The notes: generated by a model from the letters alone, not told the origin. A DNA stretch of 64,000 nucleotides from an uncultured Flavobacteriaceae bacterium (GCA_943787295.1 CALSLW010000003.1:62001-126000); one strand, 5' to 3'. Shown: positions 26,418 through 35,618, counted from the stretch's first letter. Numbers and translations are program-made.

Positions 26418-27947
26418 TTATAGATCAAAATTTATACCTTGAGCGAGGGGGAGTTCATCAGAAAAATTGATGGTATTGGTTTGACGTCTCATATAAACTT
26501 TCCAGGCATCTGAACCGCTTTCTCGCCCTCCACCGGTTTCTTTTTCGCCCCCAAATGCGCCCCCAATTTCGGCACCAGAGGTGCCTATATTAACATTTGC
26601 AATCCCGCAATCGCTTCCCCAATGGGATAAAAAAGCTTCTGACTCTTGAATGTTTTGTGAAATAATAGCCGAAGAAAGCCCCTGTTTAACATCGTTTTGA
26701 ATCGCGATGGCATTTTCTACAGCGCCACTGTATTTAATCAAATACAATAATGGCGCAAATGTTTCTGTTTGTACAATTTGTGCGTCGGGAGAAATTTCTG
26801 CAATTGATGGGGAGACATAGCAACCGCTTTCATAGGCTTCTCCTTTGAGTTTTTCGCCTTTAATAAGCCACTGACCATTTTCTCTTTCGACGGCCTCTTG
26901 CGCTGCAAGATATTGATTTACAGCAAGTTCATCAATTAAGGGCCCCATATGATTATTTGCATCGAGGGGATTGCCTATATTTAATTGACTATAGGCTTTT
27001 TTGAGTCCATTTTTGATTTGCTCATAAATATCTTCATGAACGATAAGGCGTCTTGTTGAGGTACAGCGTTGCCCAGCGGTTCCTACAGCACCAAAAACAG
27101 TTCCGATAATCGTTGTTTTTATATTCGCAGAAGGCGTTACAATGATAGCGTTATTTCCCCCTAATTCTAGTAGTGATTTCCCTAAACGGGCAGCAACAGT
27201 TTGCGCTACACTGCGTCCCATGCGCGTGGAGCCCGTAGCAGAAAGCAAAGGAATGCGATGATCTGCAGCCATCCATTTCCCAACTTCGGCATCCCCGATA
27301 ATGAGATTGCTTATTCCATTTGGCAGGCCGTTGGCCGAAAAAACATCTTCCGCAATCTTTTGGCATGCTAGGGCGCAGAACGGAGTTTTCTCACTGGGTT
27401 TCCAAAGGGTAACATCTCCACAAATCCAGGCAAGGGCTGTGTTCCAACTCCATACTGCCACTGGAAAGTTAAAGGCAGAAATAATTCCTACCACCCCTAA
27501 TGGATGATATTGTTCATACATGCGATGCAATGGTCTTTCAGAATGCATGGTAAAACCATGTAATTGTCGAGACAGCCCCACGGCAAAATCACAGATATCA
27601 ATCATTTCTTGAACCTCACCTAAACCTTCTTGTAGGGATTTCCCCATTTCATAAGAAACCAGTTGGCCTAATGCTTCTTTCTTTTCTCGTAGTGCATCTC
27701 CTAATTGCCGAACCATTTCTCCCCTTTTAGGAGCTGGGATTTTTCTAAATGCTTGAAATGCGATTTGAGCTTGATCCATTGTTTGATTATATTCTTCTAC
27801 TGTAACAGTCGAAACAGTACCAATTATTTTTCCATCTACGGGTGAAATAGTGGTGATTGTAACTCCTTGACCAAACCAATTTTCTCCTGTTGATCCTCCT
27901 TGCGCATCTTGCGCTATACCTAATTTTTCAAGAGTTGTTTCTATCAT
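26418..27947 (-). CDS. ALDH7-type aldehyde dehydrogenase (aminoadipic semialdehyde dehydrogenase-like)
   Basis: This 509-residue NAD(P)-dependent aldehyde dehydrogenase has catalytic Cys295 in GTAGQRCTSTRR and the general-base Glu261 in LELGGNNAIIV. Cofactor-binding residues are visible in SAFNFPVAVWSWN and WKPSEKTPF. The N-terminal layout and the sequence around the Cys resemble the ALDH7/antiquitin group, which oxidises L-aminoadipate 6-semialdehyde/piperideine-6-carboxylate in lysine breakdown; betaine aldehyde is an alternative. The upstream promoter candidate (27964-27995) suggests it leads its own transcript. Confidence 0.9.
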   Translation of the reverse strand: MIETTLEKLGIAQDAQGGSTGENWFGQGVTITTISPVDGKIIGTVSTVTVEEYNQTMDQAQIAFQAFRKIPAPKRGEMVRQLGDALREKKEALGQLVSYEMGKSLQEGLGEVQEMIDICDFAVGLSRQLHGFTMHSERPLHRMYEQYHPLGVVGIISAFNFPVAVWSWNTALAWICGDVTLWKPSEKTPFCALACQKIAEDVFSANGLPNGISNLIIGDAEVGKWMAADHRIPLLSATGSTRMGRSVAQTVAARLGKSLLELGGNNAIIVTPSANIKTTIIGTVFGAVGTAGQRCTSTRRLIVHEDIYEQIKNGLKKAYSQLNIGNPLDANNHMGPLIDELAVNQYLAAQEAVERENGQWLIKGEKLKGEAYESGCYVSPSIAEISPDAQIVQTETFAPLLYLIKYSGAVENAIAIQNDVKQGLSSAIISQNIQESEAFLSHWGSDCGIANVNIGTSGAEIGGAFGGEKETGGGRESGSDAWKVYMRRQTNTINFSDELPLAQGINFDL

Positions 27948-27963
27948 GTTTTTTTCATTTTTT

Positions 27964-27995
27964 TAAATGTACGTTGAAACCCTTTTACCTCCAAA
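27964..27995 (-). promoter_or_regulatory. candidate promoter of the ALDH gene
   Basis: On the minus strand TTTG (27992-27995) is followed by a 20-nt spacer and TACATTTA (27964-27971), which fits the Bacteroidota promoter in 7 of 8 positions at -7. It ends 17 bp before the ALDH ATG. Confidence 0.45.
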
Positions 27996-28054
27996 GAATA
28001 AGAACTTCTTTTCTGTAGCCATATTTTTATAACTTAGTATTAAAATCACAGCGA

Positions 28055-29065
28055 ATGTTCAAGTATCCTATTTTATCTTTCTGTTTATTATTGGTTCAAA
28101 TTTCATTTGGTCAGCAAAGCTTACCAAATGAAAACTTTGGTCTTGTTATCCATGGTGGAGCAGGGACTATTTTAAAAGAAAACATGACTGCAGAAATGGA
28201 TCAAGCCTACCGCGCTATACTCGCAGAAGCTATTGCGGTGGGACATGCTATTTTAAAAGAAGGTGGTACAAGTCAAGAGGCCGTCGAGAAAACCATTCAT
28301 GTGATGGAAAACTCCCCATTGTTTAATGCGGGAAAAGGCGCCGTTTTAACAGCAAATGGAAAGGCTTCTTTAGATGCGTCTTTTATGGACGGGAATACCC
28401 TAAACGCCGGTTCAATTTCTGGCGTAAGCCATATTAAAAATCCTATAAGCACAGCCATTGCAGTGATGGAAAAGTCTCCACATGTGATGTTGTCTGGAGT
28501 TGGTGCAGATCAATTTGCCGCTAGTTTAGGAATGGATACTGTACCCAATAGTTACTTTATCACTGAACGCAGAAAAAATGCCTTAAAACGAGTACAACAA
28601 AGTGAACAAAAGGAAGTGTCATTTTATGATCCTTTTATCAAAGACAGTAAGTTTGGGACGGTAGGTTGTGTCGCCTTAGATAAAAACGGGGATTTAGCTG
28701 CGGGAACATCGACGGGTGGAATGACCAATAAAAAATGGGATCGCATTGGGGATGCACCTATTATTGGTGCAGGAACCTATGCTAACAATGCTAGTTGTGG
28801 CGTTTCTGCAACCGGTTGGGGAGAGTTTTTTATTCGATCAGTCGTTGCCCATGATATTGCTGCACTTGTCGAATACAAAGGGCTAGACATTGTCACTGCA
28901 TCAAAGCAAGTCCTTCAAAAAGTAGCCGATTTAGGCGGTAATGGAGGCGTTATTGTTATGGATACCAAAGGAAACGTTGCCTTAGAATTTAACACCGCAG
29001 GAATGTACCGTGCCCATATGAATGCTCAAGGAAAATTAGAGGTGAAAATTTATAAAAATGAGTGA
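28055..29065 (+). CDS. secreted isoaspartyl peptidase/L-asparaginase (type III, Ntn hydrolase)
   Basis: This 336-residue plant-type asparaginase/beta-aspartyl peptidase has a signal peptide (residues 1-19, ending ISFGQ). Proteins of this family self-cleave in front of a threonine that becomes the nucleophile; here the site is Gly201-Thr202 in SKFGTVGCVALD. Substrate-binding signatures are VIHGGAGTIL (about 31-40), GKGAVLTANG and GTSTGGMTNK. It is probably periplasmic and frees Asp/Asn or repairs isoaspartyl peptides. It overlaps the next gene by 8 bp. Confidence 0.94.
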   Translation: MFKYPILSFCLLLVQISFGQQSLPNENFGLVIHGGAGTILKENMTAEMDQAYRAILAEAIAVGHAILKEGGTSQEAVEKTIHVMENSPLFNAGKGAVLTANGKASLDASFMDGNTLNAGSISGVSHIKNPISTAIAVMEKSPHVMLSGVGADQFAASLGMDTVPNSYFITERRKNALKRVQQSEQKEVSFYDPFIKDSKFGTVGCVALDKNGDLAAGTSTGGMTNKKWDRIGDAPIIGAGTYANNASCGVSATGWGEFFIRSVVAHDIAALVEYKGLDIVTASKQVLQKVADLGGNGGVIVMDTKGNVALEFNTAGMYRAHMNAQGKLEVKIYKNE

Positions 29066-29351
29066 ACTTATTCCTCCTTATTATGCGGTTATCTTTACTT
29101 CAACTTTAAAAGATGATTTTACAGAGTATCATTTGATGGCCCAGGAAATGGAAGCCCTTGTAAAGCATCAACCTGGATTTTTAGGCATGGACAGTGCCAG
29201 AGATGAAATAGGAATTACCATAAGCTACTGGGATTCGCTTGAGTCTATTGACTTATGGAGGAATAATAAATTTCATCAAGAAGCAAAACACTTAGGTAAA
29301 ACAAAGTGGTACAGCTCTTACAATATAAAAATAAGTAAGGTTATCAAATAG
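29058..29351 (+). CDS. antibiotic biosynthesis monooxygenase (ABM) domain protein
   Basis: This 97-residue ferredoxin-like ABM-fold protein shows the typical order YYAVIFTSTLKDD, an acidic helix (YHLMAQEMEALVKHQ), PGFLGMDSARDE and ISYWDSLESIDLWRNNKFHQ. These motifs match the YgiN/Dabb-like family in which two protomers form a beta barrel. A specific activity cannot be given; quinone or heme turnover occur in relatives. It overlaps the asparaginase gene by 8 bp, so the two are probably coupled. Confidence 0.88.
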   Translation: MSELIPPYYAVIFTSTLKDDFTEYHLMAQEMEALVKHQPGFLGMDSARDEIGITISYWDSLESIDLWRNNKFHQEAKHLGKTKWYSSYNIKISKVIK

Positions 29352-29356
29352 CTTCT

Positions 29357-29374
29357 TTTAATATACATATTAAA
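29357..29374. promoter_or_regulatory. 8-2-8 inverted repeat upstream of the HTH gene
   Basis: TTTAATAT and ATATTAAA are perfect inverted arms separated by 2 nt. The repeat lies 66 bp before the HTH-protein ATG and 6 bp after the ABM gene stop. No T run follows, so a regulator operator is more likely than a terminator; low sequence complexity limits confidence. Confidence 0.35.
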
Positions 29375-29440
29375 TGGAGTAATTATTTTTACGTTTTATA
29401 TTGTAATTTGCATGTAAAATCTTATCAAAACAGGCTTTAT

Positions 29441-29686
29441 ATGAGTGACGACTACTCTGACGAATTAAACTCAATAACCAATTCTATTGGTCAAAGATTA
29501 AAATCTTTGAGAATTGATGCAGGTTATAAAAGCTATGAAGTTTTTGCTTGGGAAAATAATTTAAGTAGAATTCAATATTGGAAAATGGAAAAAGGAACAA
29601 ACTGTACCCTGAAAAGTTTGTTTAAAGTCCTTAAAATTCACAACTTAACTTATAAAGAGTTCTTCGATTCTTTAGAAGATAAATAA
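29441..29686 (+). CDS. small XRE-like helix-turn-helix protein
   Basis: This 81-residue protein starts at ATG 29441; a TTG at 29408 would add 11 residues. It has one helix-turn-helix: IGQRLKSLRIDAGYKSYEVFAWENNLSRIQYWKMEKGTN, divided as IGQRLKSLRIDAGYKSYE (helices 1-2) and NNLSRIQYWKMEKG (recognition helix and turn). The XRE signature is in the spacing and the W-x-M-E-x-G end. The 3' end overlaps the convergent CYTH gene by 37 bp. It may regulate its own 8-2-8 repeat; no partner toxin gene is present. Confidence 0.8.
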   Translation: MSDDYSDELNSITNSIGQRLKSLRIDAGYKSYEVFAWENNLSRIQYWKMEKGTNCTLKSLFKVLKIHNLTYKEFFDSLEDK

Positions 29687-30120
29687 CTGTTGTAATAACG
29701 TTTGTCTCCAGTAACCTCTTTTCCAATCCAAGGGGGTAAATTAATTGTAGTTTTTTCACTTGGCAGTTCAATTTCAGCGAGGATTAATCCTTTGTGTTCT
29801 CTCTCAAATACATCTACCTCAAATGTGAGTGTTCCCTGTGGTACAATAAATCTGGTCTTTTCGATTATGGTAGGAAGGCAAAGTCTCATTAAGGTTTCTC
29901 CTTCTTCCAAAGCAATTTCTTTTTCCCATTCAAAACGACTCATCCCACTCTCTGATGAAATTCCTTTAATGGTTAAAAAGGCTCGTTCGTCTTTAATGCG
30001 AACACGTACTGTTCTATGTGGGTCTTTTGATAAATAACCTTGCTTAATATAGACTTTTGAATCTGCTAGAGCAAAAAACTCTGTTGAACTAACCAGAAAC
30101 TTTCTTTCAATTTCAATCAT
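29650..30120 (-). CDS. CYTH domain protein (triphosphate tunnel metalloenzyme)
   Basis: This 156-residue protein begins MIEIERKFLV, the E-x-E-x-K signature of the CYTH/TTM fold. Alternating strands with basic residues (VRVRIKDERAFLTIKG, SRFEWEKEI, TFEVDVFEREHKGLILAEIE) line the expected eight-stranded tunnel. Bacterial relatives hydrolyse tripolyphosphate or other triphosphates using Mg2+ or Mn2+; adenylate cyclase activity of class IV type is possible but less likely at this length. It overlaps the HTH gene tail to tail by 37 bp and is divergent from dinB (42 bp). Confidence 0.9.
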   Translation of the reverse strand: MIEIERKFLVSSTEFFALADSKVYIKQGYLSKDPHRTVRVRIKDERAFLTIKGISSESGMSRFEWEKEIALEEGETLMRLCLPTIIEKTRFIVPQGTLTFEVDVFEREHKGLILAEIELPSEKTTINLPPWIGKEVTGDKRYYNSYLSSKESKNSL

Positions 30121-30162
30121 GCAGTGTTTTTTCTACCCACGGAAGATATGTATTTTTAAGCA

Positions 30163-31269
30163 ATGGATGATCAATTAAAATGGCGAAAAATAATTCACGT
30201 TGACATGGATGCTTTTTTTGCCTCTGTGGAGCAACTGGATAATCCTGAATTAAGGAATAAGCCTGTTGCAGTAGGAGGTGGAGTATCTAGAGGAGTTGTT
30301 GCGGCGGCGAGTTATGAAGCCCGTAAATACGGAGTGAGGAGTGCCATGAGCGGAATCATCGCGCAGCGCAATTGTCCAGAGCTGATTTTCGTTAAACCTC
30401 GCTTTGATCGATATAAAGAGGTGTCCACACAAATCAGAGAGATTTTTTTTAGTTATACAGATTTAGTCGAACCCTTGTCACTTGATGAGGCCTACCTAGA
30501 TGTAACACATAATAAAAAGCAATTATTTTCTGCCACTAAAATGGCCGAAGAGATTAGAGCAAAAATATTTGAGAAGACCGGGTTGACGGCTTCAGCGGGT
30601 ATTTCCATTAATAAGTTAGTCGCTAAAATTGCCAGTGACTACAACAAACCCAATGGGCAAAAAACAGTTCCTCCAGAAGAGGTTATTGCTTTTTTAGAAG
30701 ACCTAGACATTCGCAAATATCACGGTATAGGAAAGGTCACTACAAAGAAGATGTACGCCTTAGGCATCTTTACAGGGAAAGAGCTGAAAGGGCAAAGTCA
30801 GGAATTTTTAACAACCCACTTTGGTAAGACAGGGGTTTATTATTACAATGCAGTAAGAGGAATTCATACCAGTGAAGTCAAACCTTCTCGTATCCCAAAG
30901 TCAATGGGGGCTGAAAGAACCTTTAGTGAAAACTTGACGAGTGAATTGTTTTTAGAAAAAAAAATTATTGCCGTAGCTGAAGAACTTGATAAACGGATCA
31001 AGCGACATAAAACCTCTGGAAAAACCATAACTTTAAAAATAAAGTACAGTGATTTTGTGATCCAGACCCGCAGTAAAACTGTCCCTTTCTACATCTCTGA
31101 TAAAAGCATGATTGTTGAATATGGGAAACAATTGCTGTATCAAGAAAAACTAAAGAATTCTGTTCGGCTAATTGGATTGACCATTTCTAATCTAAACAAT
31201 CAAAAGAATTCTCCAAAAAAGGAAATCGTTAAAAACGATTTAGACGTTCAACTCGCCCTTCCCTTTTAG
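30163..31269 (+). CDS. dinB: DNA polymerase IV (Y-family translesion polymerase)
   Basis: This 368-residue translesion polymerase has IIHVDMDAFFASVEQL (first Asp ligand), YEARKYGVRSAMSG in the fingers, LSLDEAYLDVT (the catalytic Asp-Glu pair, near residue 107), the thumb helix-hairpin-helix KYHGIGKVTTKKMYALG and a C-terminal little-finger domain. It ends in QLALPF, which resembles the beta-clamp-binding motif QLxLF. Length and motifs match DinB. The stop overlaps the convergent pyk stop by 4 bp. I see no LexA box. Confidence 0.95.
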   Translation: MDDQLKWRKIIHVDMDAFFASVEQLDNPELRNKPVAVGGGVSRGVVAAASYEARKYGVRSAMSGIIAQRNCPELIFVKPRFDRYKEVSTQIREIFFSYTDLVEPLSLDEAYLDVTHNKKQLFSATKMAEEIRAKIFEKTGLTASAGISINKLVAKIASDYNKPNGQKTVPPEEVIAFLEDLDIRKYHGIGKVTTKKMYALGIFTGKELKGQSQEFLTTHFGKTGVYYYNAVRGIHTSEVKPSRIPKSMGAERTFSENLTSELFLEKKIIAVAEELDKRIKRHKTSGKTITLKIKYSDFVIQTRSKTVPFYISDKSMIVEYGKQLLYQEKLKNSVRLIGLTISNLNNQKNSPKKEIVKNDLDVQLALPF

Positions 31270-32693
31270 ATTTGAGACACCCTTAAAGTATTCACCATTC
31301 CTTTTTCAATAATCGGCATTGCAGCAAGATTGATTAACATCTCTCCTTTTTTGACCCAGCCATTTTCAAGTGCGATAGCATTGACTTGCTCTACAGTTTT
31401 ATCGGTGCTTTCAAACTTATCATAATAAAAGGCTTTTACCCCCCACAACAGGTTGAGTTGTGAAAGGATCATTTTATTTGAGGTAAATACCAATACATGC
31501 GCTTTAGGGCGCCATGCAGAGATTTGGAAAGCGGTATACCCACTATTTGTCAAAGTACAAATAGCAGCTGCATCAATTTCATTTGCCATAAATGCGGCAT
31601 GATAGCAAATTGATTTTGTAATGAATCGTTTCGTACGTATCGATGGAGGTGATTGTGGTACTTGAATTAAATCAGAGTTTTCTACACTTTTCAAAATAGA
31701 GGTCATTGTTTCAATGACTTGTACCGGGTATTTCCCCACAGAGGTCTCCCCAGATAACATCACTGCATCTGCACCATCCATAACAGAGTTGGCCACATCG
31801 TTCACCTCTGCTCTTGTAGCAGTAAGGCTATCGATCATGGTTTCCATCATTTGTGTAGCAATGATTACGGGTATTCTAGCTTGTTTAGCTTTGTTGACTA
31901 ATTGCTTTTGGATCAAAGGAACTTCTGCAGCAGGAACTTCTACCCCTAAATCTCCTCTAGCAACCATTAAACCGTCAGAATAAGCAATAATTTTATCGAT
32001 ATTTTCTAATGCCTCTGGTTTTTCTATTTTAGAAATAATAGGAATTTTATGGTCACTGTGCTCTTCAATCAATTTTTGTAAACCAATTAAATCGTCACTA
32101 TTGCGCACAAAAGAAAGGGCGATCCAGTCTACTTGCTGTTTAATGGCAAAGATGGCATCTTCTACATCTTTTTCTGTCAAGGCCGGGAGCGAAATATTTG
32201 TATTTGGAAGGTTAACACCTTTCTTTGATTTAAAAGGTCCCCCTTGTAAAACTTTTGTGGTGACTTTTTCTTTTTTATCTGTTGAGACAACTTCAAAAAT
32301 AAGCTTCCCGTCGTCGAGAAGAATTTTCTCTCCAGCAGTTACGTCTTTTGGGAAACGTTGATAGGTCATGTAGGCTTGCTTTGCATTCCCTACAAATGGT
32401 TCTGTTGTGATAAATTCAACAGTATCTCCTGGTTCAACAATAGCTCCTTCTTCAATGACACCCACCCTTAATTTAGGCCCTTGAAGATCGGCTAAAATAG
32501 AGGTGTATGTTTGGTGTTTTTCACTTAAAGAGCGAATGATATTAATGCGTTTTGCAACATCCTCATGATCGGCATGTGAAAAATTGATGCGAAATACATT
32601 TACGCCTGCATGCATCATTTTCTCGATGACTTCTTTACTGGAAGAGGCAGGTCCTAATGTGGCAACAATTTTTGTTTTTTTTCCTTTTGGCAT
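31266..32693 (-). CDS. pyk: pyruvate kinase
   Basis: This 475-residue enzyme converts phosphoenolpyruvate and ADP to pyruvate and ATP. The motifs are all present: TKIVATLGPASSS near the N-terminus, NVFRINFSH, ISKIEKPEALENIDKI (catalytic lysine), VARGDLGVEVP, IIATQMMETM and MLSGETSVGKYP, followed by a C-terminal allosteric-type domain. Its ATG overlaps the upstream IPExxxVDY gene stop (TAATG), so it ends an operon with acpP, fabF, rnc and that gene. Confidence 0.97.
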   Translation of the reverse strand: MPKGKKTKIVATLGPASSSKEVIEKMMHAGVNVFRINFSHADHEDVAKRINIIRSLSEKHQTYTSILADLQGPKLRVGVIEEGAIVEPGDTVEFITTEPFVGNAKQAYMTYQRFPKDVTAGEKILLDDGKLIFEVVSTDKKEKVTTKVLQGGPFKSKKGVNLPNTNISLPALTEKDVEDAIFAIKQQVDWIALSFVRNSDDLIGLQKLIEEHSDHKIPIISKIEKPEALENIDKIIAYSDGLMVARGDLGVEVPAAEVPLIQKQLVNKAKQARIPVIIATQMMETMIDSLTATRAEVNDVANSVMDGADAVMLSGETSVGKYPVQVIETMTSILKSVENSDLIQVPQSPPSIRTKRFITKSICYHAAFMANEIDAAAICTLTNSGYTAFQISAWRPKAHVLVFTSNKMILSQLNLLWGVKAFYYDKFESTDKTVEQVNAIALENGWVKKGEMLINLAAMPIIEKGMVNTLRVSQI

Positions 32694-33163
32694 TAGTCAA
32701 AAATTAAATTTGGATTTTGTTTTATTTTGGTTTCAAAAATGGGATAAACCATTTGAATTTCATTAAGGTTTTGCAATTGGGATAAATGATCTGAGGTGAA
32801 ATTATTCTTTGGAACTTTCAAGAAGTAATCCACTTTTGATACACTAGGAATTAAACTAACTTGCTTTTCAATTTGAGTGGTAAATAATTGATTTTCATCT
32901 TTTATCATTGAAGGATAATTGTAATGATTAGCAATTAATTCCCAAGGGGCATCGATGGAACTTAGTTCGCTAATAAAGCGGCTAAAAAACGGAACCTTTA
33001 TATCTGGCTCAATTTTTTCCGTTACGTTTTTAAATTTAGTTCCCAAAGTCTTGTTTAATTGAAAAGCTAGAAAAAAATCTTCTGACGGGCTATGTATAGC
33101 ATAAAGATCGATGTTATCTTGATCTTCAAAATCAGCAGCTAAAACAAATTTTTTCTGTCGCAT
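32693..33163 (-). CDS. IPExxxVDY family protein
   Basis: This 156-residue protein belongs to a family almost confined to Flavobacteria and named for the motif I-P-x-x-x-x-V-D-Y; here it is IPSVSKVDYFLKV near residue 114. It has no signal peptide, membrane span or catalytic motif I recognise. Its position between rnc and pyk is the usual one for the family. It overlaps the pyk start by 1 bp and follows rnc by 73 bp. The function is unknown. Confidence 0.85.
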   Translation of the reverse strand: MRQKKFVLAADFEDQDNIDLYAIHSPSEDFFLAFQLNKTLGTKFKNVTEKIEPDIKVPFFSRFISELSSIDAPWELIANHYNYPSMIKDENQLFTTQIEKQVSLIPSVSKVDYFLKVPKNNFTSDHLSQLQNLNEIQMVYPIFETKIKQNPNLIFD

Positions 33164-33236
33164 ACTCTTCTCCTAAAAAGAGCTGTTTAATTCAATGCAA
33201 ATTTACAACAAAATAGTGGACAAATTAAGAATTAAC

Positions 33237-33968
33237 CTAAATTTGATCTTTGATTCTCATTACTTTATAGGCTCTTTTCGCAGCTTTTTCTTCGGCTTTT
33301 TTCTTTGACACTTCACGGGTTTTAATCAATAGTTCATCGTTCAACATTAGTTTGCAGTAATAGTTGATCGTGGCATCCTTACTATCTTCTTTTTCGGTTA
33401 AGAATTGAATGTTTTGCTTTTCTTTTTGCCCCCATTCAATCAAAACACTTTTGTAGGATATGATTTCTTTTTTTACATCGTTTAGAGAAATGTAAGGGTC
33501 TAAGATTACTTTAAAAACTATTTTTTTGCAGCGTTCATAGCCTTTGTCAACAAAGACAGCCCCTATCAGCGCTTCGAGTATATTCCCATTGATGTCCTCG
33601 CCAAAGTTGTCTTTGCCCCCCGTGCAAAATAAGTGGTCGAGTAGGCCTAATTCTTTTCCGATGAAATTGAGTTTTTCACGGCTCACAATCTTAGATTTCA
33701 TCTTTGTGAGTTCTCCCTCATTATCTTGATCGAGTTCGCAGTAGAGAAAATGTGCCACAACGGTATCAATTACGGTATCTCCTAAGAATTCAAGGCGTTC
33801 AAAATTTACATAAACACCATCTTCATTTTTACTGTTGACAGAACGATGCGTAAATGCAGTTTTAAAAAGGGCCTTGTTTTTAGGGGTATAGCCTATAATT
33901 CCTTTTAAGACTTCATCCAAAGGTGGATTCCCTTTTTCTTTTGACCAAATTTTAGGAAAAAATTGCAC
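33237..33968 (-). CDS. rnc: ribonuclease III
   Basis: This 243-residue double-strand-specific RNase starts at GTG 33968. The signature VNFERLEFLGDTVID (about residues 45-59) contains the catalytic acidic cluster, and a second acidic site appears in GNILEALIGAVFVDKG (about 128-142). A double-stranded RNA-binding domain occupies about 173-240 (SYKSVLIEWGQKEKQ, then KKKAEEKAAKRAYKV). It processes rRNA precursors and some mRNAs. It begins 8 bp after fabF. Confidence 0.95.
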   Translation of the reverse strand: MQFFPKIWSKEKGNPPLDEVLKGIIGYTPKNKALFKTAFTHRSVNSKNEDGVYVNFERLEFLGDTVIDTVVAHFLYCELDQDNEGELTKMKSKIVSREKLNFIGKELGLLDHLFCTGGKDNFGEDINGNILEALIGAVFVDKGYERCKKIVFKVILDPYISLNDVKKEIISYKSVLIEWGQKEKQNIQFLTEKEDSKDATINYYCKLMLNDELLIKTREVSKKKAEEKAAKRAYKVMRIKDQI

Positions 33969-33976
33969 AAAGCAAT

Positions 33977-35227
33977 TTAATCAATTTCTTTAAAAACAAC
34001 ACAAGCATTATGACCTCCAAATCCAAATGTATTGGAAAGCGCTACTTTTACTGCTCTTTTTTGGGCTTGGCCAAAAGTAAAATTTAGCTTTGAATCAATA
34101 TTCTCATCTGGTGTTTGATGATTGATTGTTGGGGGGACAATGTTTTCTTTGATTGCTAAAATAGAGGCAATCGCTTCAACCGCACCAGCAGCACCTAACA
34201 GGTGACCTGTCATCGATTTAGTTGAATTGATATTGATATTGTAGGCGTGATCGCCAAAAACTTCTTGGATTGCTTTTGATTCAGCGATATCACCCAGTGG
34301 TGTTGAGGTTCCATGCATATTGATGGTATCAACATCTGTAGGTTGAAGATTCGCATTTCTCAAGCAGTTAATCATTACATTCTTAGCTCCTAAACCTTCT
34401 GGATGTGGAGCAGTCATGTGGTGAGCATCTGCAGAAAGTCCTCCTCCAGCTAATTCACAGTAAATTTTTGCTCCTCTTGCTTTAGCGTGTTCGTATTCTT
34501 CTAGAATAATTGCTCCAGCACCTTCGCCTAAAACAAAACCGTCGCGGTCTTTGTCAAATGGGCGAGAAGCTGTTGCGGGATCATCATTACGGGTAGAAAG
34601 CGCATGCATTGCATTGAATCCACCGATGCCGGCATAAGTTACACCCGCTTCAGATCCACCAGCTACAATAATATCTGCATGATCTAAACGAATGTAGTTC
34701 AAGGCATCTATCAAAGCATTTGAAGAAGAAGCACAAGCAGAAACTGTTGCAAAGTTAGGTCCTCTAAATCCGTGTTTGATCGAGATCATCCCCGGAGCGA
34801 TGTCTGCGATTAATTTTGGAATAAAGAAAGGATTAAATCGTGGTTTGCGGTCATTGTCGGCAAAGTTGAGTACTTCGTTTTGAAAAGTCTCTAAACCGCC
34901 AATTCCAGCACCCCAAATAACCCCTACGCGGTCTTGATCTACATTTTCAGATGTAATTCCAGCATCTAGAATGGCTTCGTCAGAAGATACTAGCGCATAT
35001 TGCGTAAAGCGATCTTGTTTTCTAGCTTCTTTACGGTCAAAGTGATCTAAAGCATTAAATCCTTTTAACTCGCATGCGAACTGGGTTTTGAAATCAGTTG
35101 CATCAAAATAGGTGATAGGGGCAGCTCCGCTTTTCCCAGAAATAAGTCCCTCCCAGTAGGCAGGGACTGAATTTCCGATAGGAGTTAATGCACCCAATCC
35201 GGTAACTACTACACGTCTTGGACTCAT
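33977..35227 (-). CDS. fabF: 3-oxoacyl-[ACP] synthase II
   Basis: This 416-residue condensing enzyme elongates acyl-ACP with malonyl-ACP. The catalytic Cys lies in VSACASSSNALIDAL near residue 165, the two His in NMHGTSTPLGD (about 305) and MTGHLLGAAGA (about 342), and the C-terminal GFGGHNACVVF loop is present. All are typical KAS II features. It is 11 bp downstream of acpP, its carrier protein, as in most bacteria. Confidence 0.97.
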   Translation of the reverse strand: MSPRRVVVTGLGALTPIGNSVPAYWEGLISGKSGAAPITYFDATDFKTQFACELKGFNALDHFDRKEARKQDRFTQYALVSSDEAILDAGITSENVDQDRVGVIWGAGIGGLETFQNEVLNFADNDRKPRFNPFFIPKLIADIAPGMISIKHGFRGPNFATVSACASSSNALIDALNYIRLDHADIIVAGGSEAGVTYAGIGGFNAMHALSTRNDDPATASRPFDKDRDGFVLGEGAGAIILEEYEHAKARGAKIYCELAGGGLSADAHHMTAPHPEGLGAKNVMINCLRNANLQPTDVDTINMHGTSTPLGDIAESKAIQEVFGDHAYNININSTKSMTGHLLGAAGAVEAIASILAIKENIVPPTINHQTPDENIDSKLNFTFGQAQKRAVKVALSNTFGFGGHNACVVFKEID

Positions 35228-35238
35228 CTTACCAAATT

Positions 35239-35472
35239 TTAATTGGCTTGTTCTATGTATTGGATAGCTTGACCTACAGTGGCAATGTTCTCTGCTTGGT
35301 CATCTGGGATTTGGATATCGAATTCTTTTTCGAACTCCATAATTAATTCAACTGTGTCTAGAGAGTCAGCCCCTAGATCGTTGGTAAAGCTTGCTTCTGT
35401 TACAACTTCGTTTTCGTCAACACCTAATTTATCAACGATTATAGCTTTAACTCTTGATGCAATGTCAGACAT
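35239..35472 (-). CDS. acpP: acyl carrier protein
   Basis: This 77-residue carrier of fatty-acid intermediates starts at ATG 35472 ([11 protein letters not shown]). An earlier in-frame start at 35505 would add 11 residues and is not needed. The 4'-phosphopantetheine site is Ser37 in [10 protein letters not shown]. The protein is acidic and helical, as expected. It leads the acpP-fabF-rnc-IPExxxVDY-pyk run; a -7 element lies 31 bp upstream. Confidence 0.97.
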   Translation of the reverse strand: MSDIASRVKAIIVDKLGVDENEVVTEASFTNDLGADSLDTVELIMEFEKEFDIQIPDDQAENIATVGQAIQYIEQAN

Positions 35473-35502
35473 ATTACAAATGGTTTTAGTTTTGTTTGAC
35501 AG

Positions 35503-35510
35503 CAAAAGTA
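35503..35510 (-). promoter_or_regulatory. candidate -7 element of acpP
   Basis: The minus strand reads TACTTTTG, an exact TAnnTTTG match, 31 bp before the acpP ATG. No -33 TTG is found at 17-23 nt. Confidence 0.42.
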
Positions 35511-35618
35511 TAAAAACTTTATAGCATAGAATGTTTTAAAGAAGTTAAAATGCTTTTTTGCACATAGATTAAATTGCTTAATCCTCTCTGATTGCTTTTT
35601 ATTTATAGGATTTAGCAC

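Noticed and set aside
29441..30120. Toxin-antitoxin reading of the HTH and CYTH genes
   Set aside because: The genes are convergent rather than an operon, and the CYTH protein is a triphosphate tunnel enzyme, not a known toxin.
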